Assembly: GCF_007992175.1 (NCBI RefSeq)
Contig: NZ_BJZT01000014.1
Span: 1 to 64,000 of the forward strand
Length of the DNA: 64,000 nt
Reading direction: 5' to 3'
From: Methylobacterium haplocladii
GTDB lineage: Bacteria > Pseudomonadota > Alphaproteobacteria > Rhizobiales > Beijerinckiaceae
Shown here: one piece after another, positions 45,547-53,341 of the stretch
Layout of the letters: every line of letters starts with the position of its first letter
Numbering within the stretch: position 1 is the stretch's first letter
Translations under genes and position numbers: made by a program
The notes under the pieces: generated by a model
What the model saw: the letters and a program-made list of their open reading frames with translations, nothing else
What the model was told of the DNA's origin: nothing
The model's database searches: none

Positions 45547-46764
45547 TCAGATTCCCGACGGACCCAGCGATTTCGGCGCCGGGCTCAGCACCGCCGCGGC
45601 ATTGCCCCGGATCTCGTAGACCGCGAGCGCCCGCTCGCTCGCCCCCTCCGGCTTGAACCGGAAGGTCCCGTCGATCCCCGTGAAGCCCGAGGGCACCGTC
45701 AGCGTCGTGTCGGTGAAGCGCTGGGTTCCGTATTGCCGGCTGAGCGCTGCGGCGAGCGACACCGCGTCGTAGCCGAGCGAGGCCACCCGAGGCGGGGTAG
45801 CGCCGAAGCGGGCCTGGTAGCGCTGCGAGAAGGAGGCGAAGCCCGCCGTGTCGGGGGCGGCGAACATCCCGCCCTGGAAGGCCGGCAGAGCCAGCACGCG
45901 CGGGTCGTTCCACAGCGCCGTGCCGACCGGCCGAACGCGCGAGGGCGAGAAGCCGGCCCTGGTCAGGGCGGCGCCCATGGTGACGAGGCCATCGACCGCG
46001 CCAGGAAGGAACAGCGCATCGGCCTGTGCGCCCGGCCCGGCGATCACGCCTTTCAGCCGCTCGACGGCGGCACCGGGATCGGCGGGGGCGTAGCGCTCGA
46101 TGCCGACGAGGCGGCCGCCCTTGCGCGCGACGGCTTCGCGGAACTGCGCCTCCACCGCGTTGCCGTAGGTGGTCTCGGGGATCAGCGCGGCGAAGGAGCG
46201 CCGCCCGCCGGCCGTGGCTTCGTCGACGACGCGGTCGACTTCGGATTGCGGCAGGAAGCTGATGAGGTAGACGCCGCGCGCCGCGACCGCCGCATCCGTC
46301 GAGAAGGCGATAACCGGCTTGCCGGCATTGCGCACCTGCGCGCCGACGGCGGCGACGTTCGCCGCGAAGAGCGGACCGAGCACCAGTTCCGCGCCTTCGG
46401 CCAACGCCGCCTGGGCCGCCTCGCGCGCGCCCTCGGGCGTCCCGCGATCGTCTTTCACGACGATGCTGAGATCGGGCTTCTGGAAGTCCTCGAAGGCGAG
46501 TTCGGCGGCGTTGCGCAAAGCCGTGCCGACGGCCGCGCCCTGGCCGGTCAGCGGCACGATCAGCGCGACCTTCACGCTGCCCGATCCGATCTGGTTCGCG
46601 CGCGGCGTTGCCGGATCGGCCGCGAGGGCCTCGGCCTGCGGAGCGATCGCCTCGGGGCGCGAGCGCGGCGCGTCGGTTCCGCCGACGCAGGCGGCGAGCG
46701 TCCAGGCGAACAGAGCCACGGCGGCACCATGCGCCCTGAAAAGCCCCGGGCGGCTACAGCTCAT
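45547..46764 (-). CDS. Penicillin-binding protein activator (LpoA-type periplasmic lipoprotein)
   Basis: 405 residues from ATG 46764; the frame continues upstream without similarity. The N-terminus is a lipoprotein signal with lipobox-like TLAAC-VGG (Cys about residue 26). The body is a periplasmic-binding-protein fold: SVKVALIVPLTGQGAAVGTA, NAAELAFEDFQKP, ELVLGPLFAANVAAVGAQ and VIAFSTDAAVAARGVYLISF. Proteins of this class activate class A PBPs from the outer membrane in Gammaproteobacteria; the function in Alphaproteobacteria is by analogy. It is convergent with hemW and divergent from rsmI. The PBP1A gene lies 1.8 kb away. Confidence 0.85.
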   Translation of the reverse strand: MSCSRPGLFRAHGAAVALFAWTLAACVGGTDAPRSRPEAIAPQAEALAADPATPRANQIGSGSVKVALIVPLTGQGAAVGTALRNAAELAFEDFQKPDLSIVVKDDRGTPEGAREAAQAALAEGAELVLGPLFAANVAAVGAQVRNAGKPVIAFSTDAAVAARGVYLISFLPQSEVDRVVDEATAGGRRSFAALIPETTYGNAVEAQFREAVARKGGRLVGIERYAPADPGAAVERLKGVIAGPGAQADALFLPGAVDGLVTMGAALTRAGFSPSRVRPVGTALWNDPRVLALPAFQGGMFAAPDTAGFASFSQRYQARFGATPPRVASLGYDAVSLAAALSRQYGTQRFTDTTLTVPSGFTGIDGTFRFKPEGASERALAVYEIRGNAAAVLSPAPKSLGPSGI

Positions 46765-46896
46765 CGAACGGCCTCCAGAATTTCCTCCCGCGCGGTTTGG
46801 ATCGCGGTACGATGTCGGTGCGCCTGCGAAAAGTAAATGCGAGGCGGGCGTTCGCAGCGGTCCGCAAGGCTGCGCGACCGTGGCATTGTCGTTCCC

Positions 46897-47883
46897 ATGA
46901 CACAGCGAATCGACAAGCGTGGGCAGAAGCCCGGCACGCGCACGCCGGTACCGGGCGGCGGCACCGACACCGCGCGCGAAAAAGCGCTGGGGACCTTCAC
47001 GGCCTTCGGCCTCGCCGCCGAGGCGGAGCCGCTGCCGGCCGGCCTCTACATCGTCGCGACGCCGATCGGGAACCTTCGCGACGTCACCTTCCGCGCGCTG
47101 GCGACGCTCGCCGCGGCGGATGCGGTGCTGGCCGAGGATACCCGCGTCACCCGAACGCTGATGATGCATTACGGGATCACGACGCCGCTCGTGGCCTATC
47201 ACGAGCATTCGAACGAGGCCGTGCGCGAGCGGATGATCCTGCGGATGCAGGGCGGCGAGACCCTGGCGCTGGTCTCGGACGCCGGCACGCCGCTGGTCTC
47301 CGACCCCGGTTACAAGCTCGTCGGTGCGGCCATCGCCGCCGGGATCGCCGTCACCCCGATCCCCGGGCCGTCCGCGGTGATGACCGCGATCGTCGCGGCG
47401 GGCCTGCCCACCGACCGCTTCTTCTTCGAAGGTTTCCTGCCGCAGAAGTCCGGTGCACGCCGCAACCGGCTGGAGGCGCTCGGAGCCATTCCGGGCACGT
47501 TGGTACTCTTCGAATCGCCCCACCGCCTGCCGGAGATGCTGGTGGACGCCGCCGCGATCCTCGGCGGCAGCCGCCCCGCGGCGGTCGCGCGCGAGCTGAC
47601 CAAGTTCTACGAAACGATCCGGCGCGGCAGCCTCGAGTTTCTCGCGGAAACGTTCGCCGAGGAGGGCGCGCCGAAGGGTGAGGTCGTGGTGGTGATCGGC
47701 ACGGCCGTCGAGAAGATCGCCGAAGACGCCGACGCGGATCTCGACGCGCGGATCGAGGCGGCGCTCGCCCGCCATTCGATCAAGGATGCGGCGGCCCTCG
47801 TCGCCGACGAGACCGGCCAGAAGAGGCGCGTGGTCTACGCCCGCGCGCTGGTGCTCGCGCGGCGCGACGATGACGGCGCCTGA
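46897..47883 (+). CDS. rsmI: 16S rRNA (cytidine(1402)-2'-O)-methyltransferase
   Basis: 328 residues from ATG 46897. TIM-like tetrapyrrole-methylase fold with [57 protein letters not shown] and [15 protein letters not shown]. It methylates the ribose of C1402 in the decoding centre. An N-terminal tail of about 45 residues precedes the core, as is common in Rhizobiales. It is coupled to the next gene, whose start lies 14 bases before its end. Confidence 0.96.
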   Translation: MTQRIDKRGQKPGTRTPVPGGGTDTAREKALGTFTAFGLAAEAEPLPAGLYIVATPIGNLRDVTFRALATLAAADAVLAEDTRVTRTLMMHYGITTPLVAYHEHSNEAVRERMILRMQGGETLALVSDAGTPLVSDPGYKLVGAAIAAGIAVTPIPGPSAVMTAIVAAGLPTDRFFFEGFLPQKSGARRNRLEALGAIPGTLVLFESPHRLPEMLVDAAAILGGSRPAAVARELTKFYETIRRGSLEFLAETFAEEGAPKGEVVVVIGTAVEKIAEDADADLDARIEAALARHSIKDAAALVADETGQKRRVVYARALVLARRDDDGA

Positions 47884-48247
47884 AAGCCGCCGCCGCGCCA
47901 CCTACCGGCGCGGTCTCGACGGCGAGACCCTGGCGCTCCTCGCGCTGCTGCTGAAGGGCTATCGCCCGTTGGCCCGGCGCTACAGCGCGGCCGGCGGCGA
48001 GATCGATCTGATCGTCCGGCGCGGGCGCACTATCGTCTTCGTCGAGGTCAAGGCGCGGGCGGCGCTTGCCGATGCGCAGGGCGCGATCGATGCCCGAAAG
48101 CGCGCGCGGTTCTCGCGGGCGGTCAGGGTCTGGCTGTCGCGCAACGCGGTGCCATCCGATGCGACGCTGCGGGCGGATGCGGTCTTCGTGGCGCGGCGTA
48201 TCTGGCCGGTGCACCTCGTCGACGCGTTCGCGATCGAGGGCGGCTGA
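47870..48247 (+). CDS. YraN/UPF0102 family endonuclease-fold protein
   Basis: 125 residues from ATG 47870, overlapping rsmI by 14 bases in another frame. The PD-(D/E)xK-like core is visible: [32 protein letters not shown] and [11 protein letters not shown] (E-x-K), followed by [17 protein letters not shown]. The rsmI-yraN pairing is conserved widely, but the cellular function of YraN is not established. A nuclease role is inferred from the fold. Confidence 0.92.
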   Translation: MTAPESRRRATYRRGLDGETLALLALLLKGYRPLARRYSAAGGEIDLIVRRGRTIVFVEVKARAALADAQGAIDARKRARFSRAVRVWLSRNAVPSDATLRADAVFVARRIWPVHLVDAFAIEGG

Positions 48248-48370
48248 TCGGCCGCGGCTTGCGGGTATGGTCTGGCTCGCTGCCCGGCGCTTCGCAGAGG
48301 CGTCAGGGTTCGAGGCGGCCGACGGGAGGCGGAACCAGACCGTTTCAAGCTGATCCGTTTCGGGCTGAGC

Positions 48371-48575
48371 GCATTGCCTCGCCCCGCCTGCGGGGAGAGG
48401 GCCGCGACGACCTCGTCGTCGGCGCGGCGAGGCGGCAGCCGAAGGTGAGGGGACCGCACCGGATGAGACTCTTCCGCCGCCGCCCCCTCACCGTCGCTCC
48501 GGCTTCGCCTGCTTCCCGCATGGATGACGAGGTCCATGCGGGCCTCTTCCTGCATGCGGGGAGAGGGGAGCGCGC
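48371..48575. repeat. Intergenic repeat of about 200 bp, copy 1
   Basis: It starts with CCTCGCCCCGCCTGCGGGGA and ends with GCATGCGGGGAGAGG, so its ends form an inverted repeat around a GC-rich interior that itself contains CGAGGCGGCAGCCGAAGGTG. A second copy at 51251-51460 shares nearly the whole length by eye. It lies between yraN and the 3' end of the PBP1A gene, which are convergent. Confidence 0.8.
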
Positions 48576-48605
48576 CACGACCGATCGATCCAACCGGTAC
48601 CGCCC

Positions 48606-50798
48606 TCACTCGTCTCCGACGCCGAAGAGCTTCTCCAGGAAGTTGCGGTCGTCCTGGCTCTGGCGGCGGGCGCGCGGCGGCGGGCGCGTCGAGGCGGTCT
48701 GCTGCGGCTCGCCGATGATCTCGCCGATCGGGTTCGGCGCGGCCTGGGCCACCGCCGGTGCTTGACGGGCCTGCCAGCGGTTGAGGCCGGGCAGCGGTAC
48801 GGGCTTCTCGCCCTTCAGGGCGGTCGTCATGTAGGTCTTCCAGATCTCCAGGGGCAGGCTGCCGCCAGTGGCCTTCTTGGTCGACTCGCCGTCGTCGTTG
48901 CCGAGCCAGACGCCGGTGACGAGGGCGCCCGAGTAGCCGATCATCCAGGCGTCGCGATAATCCTGGCTGGTGCCGGTCTTGCCGGCGAGCTCCCAGCCGG
49001 GGATGTCGCCTTTCTTGGCGGTGCCGCTGACGAAGGTCTCGTGCATCATCGCGTTCATCATGCCGTCGGCGTCCGGCGACATCACCCGGCCGAGGCCGCC
49101 GGCGCCGCGCTTGTAGAGCACCTTGCCGTCCGCGCTCTTGATGCTGGCGATGACGTAGGGGATCACGCCGGTGCCGCCGTTGGCGAAGGCGCAATAGGCG
49201 CCGACCATCTCCATCGGCGTCACCTCCGAGGTGCCGAGCGCGATCGAGCCGTTGGCCTGGAGCGACGAGGAGATGCCGAGGCGCTGCGCGGTCTGAACGA
49301 CGGCTTTGGGGCCGACCTCCTGGCCGAGCCGCACGGCGACCGTGTTCAGCGATTGTGCCAGCGCGTCGCGGAGCGTCACGGGGCCCTTGTAGGCGTGCGT
49401 GTAGTTCTCTGGGCTCCAGTTGCCGATTTTTACCGGCGCGTCGTCGCGCACCGTATCCGGCGTCAGGCCGTGTTCGACGGCGGCGAGGTAGACGAACGGC
49501 TTGAACGAGGAGCCCGGCTGGCGCTTGGCCGTGGTCGCCCGGTTGAACTGGCTCTGCGCGTAGTCGCGGCCGCCGATGAGCGCGCGCACGGCGCCGTCCG
49601 GCTTCATCGAGACGAGCGCGCCCTGGCCGACGTTGAAGCGCACGCCCTTGGCGTTCAGCTCGTCGACGAGCGCCTTTTCCGCCGCGGCCTGCAGACCGGT
49701 ATCGACCGTGGTTGCCACGACGATGTCGGCCTCGAACTTCGGCAGGAAGTCGTCGAGCACGTCCATCACGAGATCGGCGACGTAGTTCGAGGAGCCGCCG
49801 CCACGCGACCCGTAGAGCCGGGCCGGCTGGGCGAGGGCGATCTTGGCGTCTGCCGGTTTCGCGAAGCCGAGTTCTTCCATCGCCGCGAGCACCTGGGCGC
49901 CCCGGGCCTGGGCCGCCTTGAGGTTGCGGTTCGGCGCGAGCCGCGAGGGCGCCTGGACGAGGCCGCCGAGCATCGCCGCCTCGGCCAGCGTCACGTTCTT
50001 GGCGGGCTTGCCGAAGTAGCGCTGGGCGGCCGCCTCGACGCCGTAGGCGCCGGCACCGAAATAGACGCGGTTGAGATACAGTTCGAGGATCTCGTCCTTC
50101 GAATACTTGTGCTCCAGCCACAGGGCCAGGATCGCTTCCTGGATCTTTCTGGACGCCGAGCGCTCGGGCGTCAGAAACAGGTTCTTGGCGAGCTGCTGCG
50201 TCAGGGTCGAGCCGCCTTGGCTGACGCCGCGGCGGGTCAGGTTCTGCACCACCGCACGGGCGATGCCGACGGGGTCGACGCCGAAATGGTCGTAGAAGCG
50301 CCGGTCCTCGATCGCCACGAAGGCGCGGGGCAGGTAGGGCGGCAATTCCTTGATCGAGACGACACGGCCGCCGGTCTCGCCGCGGTTGGCGAGCAGCGAG
50401 CCGTCGCTCGCGAGAATCGCGATGTTGGGCGGGCGCTTCGGAACGCTGAGCTGGTCGATCGGCGGCAGCTGCGAGGCGTGGTAGGCGACGAGCCCGGCGA
50501 CCCCGATCACCGCCCAGAGGCCGAGGACGATGCCGGTATAGACGAGCTTGCCCAGGATTGAGCCGCGCCGGCGCGATCGGGCCCGCGTCGCGCCGCCCTT
50601 GCCCCGGCCGCCGCCCGTGCCGCCGCCTTTGGACGGCTGCCGGCCGCCCCGCTCCGCCGAACCCGATCCGCGCTTTGCCACGCCGCCTCCCGCCCGGTCC
50701 GCCGCGGACACGCGAAGATCGGGCCCCCCCGCGGCGCGACCCTCGGGCGCGTCGAAGTTCGGCTCCTGCCTCGTCGTCCGACCGCGTCCGTTCGCCAT
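48606..50798 (-). CDS. mrcA: Class A penicillin-binding protein 1A
   Basis: 730 residues from ATG 50798. A disordered, basic cytoplasmic tail (about 1-80) precedes one transmembrane helix (LVYTGIVLGLWAVIGVAGLV). The GT51 transglycosylase domain follows (FVAIEDRRFYDHFGVDPVGI with the catalytic Glu, GGSTLTQQLAKNLFL), then the transpeptidase domain with the SxxK serine in QPGSSFKPFVYLA, the SxN region QSLNTVAVRLG and KTGTS (AGKTGTSQDYRD). It polymerises and cross-links murein in the periplasm. The C-terminal tail is Pro/Arg-rich. It lies between two copies of the 200-bp repeat. Confidence 0.97.
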   Translation of the reverse strand: MANGRGRTTRQEPNFDAPEGRAAGGPDLRVSAADRAGGGVAKRGSGSAERGGRQPSKGGGTGGGRGKGGATRARSRRRGSILGKLVYTGIVLGLWAVIGVAGLVAYHASQLPPIDQLSVPKRPPNIAILASDGSLLANRGETGGRVVSIKELPPYLPRAFVAIEDRRFYDHFGVDPVGIARAVVQNLTRRGVSQGGSTLTQQLAKNLFLTPERSASRKIQEAILALWLEHKYSKDEILELYLNRVYFGAGAYGVEAAAQRYFGKPAKNVTLAEAAMLGGLVQAPSRLAPNRNLKAAQARGAQVLAAMEELGFAKPADAKIALAQPARLYGSRGGGSSNYVADLVMDVLDDFLPKFEADIVVATTVDTGLQAAAEKALVDELNAKGVRFNVGQGALVSMKPDGAVRALIGGRDYAQSQFNRATTAKRQPGSSFKPFVYLAAVEHGLTPDTVRDDAPVKIGNWSPENYTHAYKGPVTLRDALAQSLNTVAVRLGQEVGPKAVVQTAQRLGISSSLQANGSIALGTSEVTPMEMVGAYCAFANGGTGVIPYVIASIKSADGKVLYKRGAGGLGRVMSPDADGMMNAMMHETFVSGTAKKGDIPGWELAGKTGTSQDYRDAWMIGYSGALVTGVWLGNDDGESTKKATGGSLPLEIWKTYMTTALKGEKPVPLPGLNRWQARQAPAVAQAAPNPIGEIIGEPQQTASTRPPPRARRQSQDDRNFLEKLFGVGDE

Positions 50799-51039
50799 GC
50801 GCCTGATCTGACCCGTCCCGCCCGGAGACCTGCGAGCGCAGGTCCGGTCGGGTCCGGTTCCGCACGGTAATTGCGGCGGGTTTAGGGAGCGTTAACCCTC
50901 GAAATGTGTTTGTGTAGCAATCACATAGACTTGCCGAGCGTCGAATCGGAGGGGTCCGGGTCGGGCCGGCCGCGCATTCCGGCCGCCCGGCTGGCGTGAG
51001 GCAGGCCGGACGGGCCGTGGGGTGACACGCTTATCTTGC

Positions 51040-51205
51040 TCGCGCAAGTTGTGACATGACAAGTCGATGACAAATCCTGGTCATCGGATGTTGCCGTGCC
51101 GCTACAGCTAGGTCGTGGCGAAGTGGTTAGAGGCTAGATCCGTTCTTACCTGAGACGAAGAACCACCTGAAAGCGCGTTTCTCCGACGAGAAGCGCGCTT
51201 TTTCT
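51040..51205 (+). ncRNA. Candidate small RNA with terminator hairpin
   Basis: A strong rho-independent terminator on the plus strand (51170-51205) has no gene upstream in its direction: the neighbours on both sides are on the minus strand. Just before it GTGGTT (51123-51128) can pair with AACCAC (51161-51166), giving a two-hairpin 3' end. Start unknown; 51040 is an arbitrary guess before a TGACA-rich stretch. No match to 6S, SRP or RNase P signatures seen. Confidence 0.35.
51170..51205 (+). terminator. Orphan rho-independent terminator
   Basis: AAAGCGCGTTTCTC (51170-51183) pairs with GAGAAGCGCGCTTT (51188-51201) with one G-U, loop CGAC, then a T-rich tail. On the minus strand there is no T tail, so it ends a plus-strand transcript. 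Confidence 0.8.
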
Positions 51206-51250
51206 TTGCCTTCTATGCCGGACGGTTTCCGGCCGATCGGTTCGGTGGTG

Positions 51251-51460
51251 CGCATCTCCTCGCCCCGCTTGCGGGGAGAGGGCCGCGGCGACTTTGTCGT
51301 CGGCGCGGCGAGGCGGCAGCCGAAGGTGAGGGGGCCGCACCGGATGAGGCTCTTCCTGCGCCACCCCCTCACCCTCGCTTCGGCTTCGCCTGCGCTTCCC
51401 TCATGGACGACGAGGTCCATGAGGGCCTCTCCCCGCATGCGGGGAGAGGAGGATGCGCAC
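51251..51460. repeat. Intergenic repeat of about 200 bp, copy 2
   Basis: Same element as at 48371-48575: CCTCGCCCCGCTTGCGGGGA at the left, GCATGCGGGGAGAGGA at the right, and the interior CGAGGCGGCAGCCGAAGGTG shared exactly. The orientation is the same, so the two are direct repeats with mrcA between them. Confidence 0.8.
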
Positions 51461-51541
51461 CACCGATCGAATCATCCGGGAATGGTATCAGGCGACGGCA
51501 CGACCGATGCCGGCGGATCGCCCCTCCTATCGCCCGCAGGT

Positions 51542-52729
51542 TCAGGCCGCGTCGCCGCTCCTCTCCGAAAGGAACGCATCCATCCGCTCCAGCGCCCGCG
51601 AAATGTTCTCGGCCGAGTTCGCATAGGACAGCCGGATGTAGCCCTCCGCGCACACGCCGAAATCCGGGCCGCCGATCACGGCGATGCCGGCCTCCTCCAG
51701 GAGCGCAGAAGCGAGCTTCTTCGCCTTCCAGCCGGTCTTCGAGACGTTTGGGAAGGCGTAGAAGGCGCCTTTCGGCGAGACGCAGGAGACGTTCGGCAGG
51801 GCGTTGAGGCCGTCGACCACGAGCTTACGGCGGCGGTCGAACTCTGCGACCATCTCGGCCACGCAATCCTGCGAGCCGTTGAGGGCGGCTACGCCCGCCC
51901 ATTGCGTCGCGGCGTTGACGCAGGAATGGGCGTTGACCGCGAGCTTGCGGGCCGCCTCGTAGAGCTTCTTCGGCCAGACGGACCAGCCGAGCCGCCAGCC
52001 GGTCATGGCGTAGGTCTTCGAGGCGCCGTCGAGATAGATCAGCCGGTCTCGGATTTCTTCGTATCTCAGCAGCGAGTGGTGCACCTCGCCATCGTAGGTC
52101 ATCGTCCCGTAGATCTCGTCGGACATCACCGCGAGGTCGGGATGCGCGGCGAGGCCCGCCACGAGCTTGTCGATCTCGGCCTTCGGCGTGACGCCGCCGG
52201 TGGGGTTGGCCGGCGAGTTGACGATCAGGAGCCGGGTCTTGCTCGTTATGAGCGACAGCGTCTCCTCCGCCGAGAAGGCGAAGCCGTTCTCCTCGCGGAT
52301 CGGCACCGGCACCGGCGTCGCGCCGGTGAACTCGATCATCGAGCGGTAGATCGGGAAGCCGGGGTCCGGATAGAGGATCTCGACGCCGGGCTCGCCGAAC
52401 ATCAGGATCGCCATGAACATGGTGACCTTGCCGCCCGGCATGATCATCACCGAGTCCGGCAGGACCGTCACCTGATGGCGGCGCCAGATGTCCCCGGCAA
52501 CGGCCTCGCGCAGGGGCAGGATGCCGACGGCGGGCGTGTAGCCGTGATGCCCATCGCGAAGAGCCTTGATGCCGGCCTCCACGATATGGGCCGGCGTCGG
52601 CATGTCGGGCTGGCCGATGCCGAGATTGACGATGTCGTGGCCGTCCGCGGCCAGCGCGTTGGCGCGCGCCAGGACGGCGAAGGCGTTCTCTTCACCGATG
52701 CGGTCGAAAGCGGGGACGACGTGGAGCAT
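51542..52729 (-). CDS. PLP-dependent class I/II aminotransferase (aspartate aminotransferase-like)
   Basis: 395 residues from ATG 52729. The fold-type I pattern is full: NLGIGQPDMPTP at the front, NSPANPTGGV, MSDEIYGTMTYDG and the PLP lysine in DGASKTYAMTGWRLGW, with a C-terminal YIRLSYANSAENISRALERM. Members transfer amino groups from aspartate, alanine or aromatic amino acids to 2-oxoglutarate; the exact substrate is not readable. The open frame continues upstream to 53017 without similarity. It ends 82 bases after the intergenic repeat and is followed upstream by a small membrane protein gene on the same strand. Confidence 0.93.
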   Translation of the reverse strand: MLHVVPAFDRIGEENAFAVLARANALAADGHDIVNLGIGQPDMPTPAHIVEAGIKALRDGHHGYTPAVGILPLREAVAGDIWRRHQVTVLPDSVMIMPGGKVTMFMAILMFGEPGVEILYPDPGFPIYRSMIEFTGATPVPVPIREENGFAFSAEETLSLITSKTRLLIVNSPANPTGGVTPKAEIDKLVAGLAAHPDLAVMSDEIYGTMTYDGEVHHSLLRYEEIRDRLIYLDGASKTYAMTGWRLGWSVWPKKLYEAARKLAVNAHSCVNAATQWAGVAALNGSQDCVAEMVAEFDRRRKLVVDGLNALPNVSCVSPKGAFYAFPNVSKTGWKAKKLASALLEEAGIAVIGGPDFGVCAEGYIRLSYANSAENISRALERMDAFLSERSGDAA

Positions 52730-52815
52730 GCGATCCTCGTTCGGTTGAGCCCGCTCGTCGAGCGTGGCCGAGGGGGCTTTGGCAAACCATCCCTCGACAA
52801 CGCGCGAGCAAGAAA

Positions 52816-53007
52816 TCAGCCGTTCGAGCGCTCGGCGAGCTTGCTCGCGGCGAACGAGATCGCGCCGCCGACGACGATGAGGATCACCGAGGTCTTCACG
52901 GCCGCGTAGAACAGGTCGGGCGAGATGCCGGTGTCGGTGTAGAGCACGAGGCCGATCGCGGTGAGCGGCAGCAGGAAGAGGATACCGAGCGGAACCAGCG
53001 GGTTCAT
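52816..53007 (-). CDS. Small membrane protein, two transmembrane helices
   Basis: 63 residues from ATG 53007. It consists of two hydrophobic helices (LVPLGILFLLPLTAIGLVLY and YAAVKTSVILIVVGGAISFA) joined by a short TDTGISPDLF loop and ends in SKLAERSNG. No family recognised. Its gap to the aminotransferase is 86 bases on the same strand. It may start at 53046, but ATG 53007 gives the cleaner membrane protein. Confidence 0.65.
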   Translation of the reverse strand: MNPLVPLGILFLLPLTAIGLVLYTDTGISPDLFYAAVKTSVILIVVGGAISFAASKLAERSNG

Positions 53008-53341
53008 GGACGAGCACTCACTTTGAGCGGGGCAGGAACCCCGCACGCTTGAAGACGTGCGCTCATAGCACCGCTTTCACCGCATGGGGACACCCCACCG
53101 GCCGATTTCGTCGGGGCTGCCTGTGCGGCGATACCGTTCTTTCCGGCATCGACCGAGGGCCGAGCCCGGGGCGTCTGGTAAGAACCGCGTTCCGCCCACG
53201 CCGTTCGTGCGATCTACCGCCTCATTCACGCAACATTCGGACTCGATGGCGGAGAAGGCCGCGATCGGCTGCCGTGCTCCATGGCAGCCGCGGCCTCGTT
53301 CGGACCGTCCTTCAAGTCCGCCACTCGTGTTTCGACCACCG

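Larger units (their letters stand above)
50799..51541. other. Intergenic region of about 740 bp upstream of mrcA
   Basis: It contains, from left to right, an AT-richer stretch at 50885-50935 that probably holds the mrcA promoter, a candidate small RNA with a strong terminator (listed), and the second copy of the 200-bp repeat. No protein gene supported. Confidence 0.55.
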
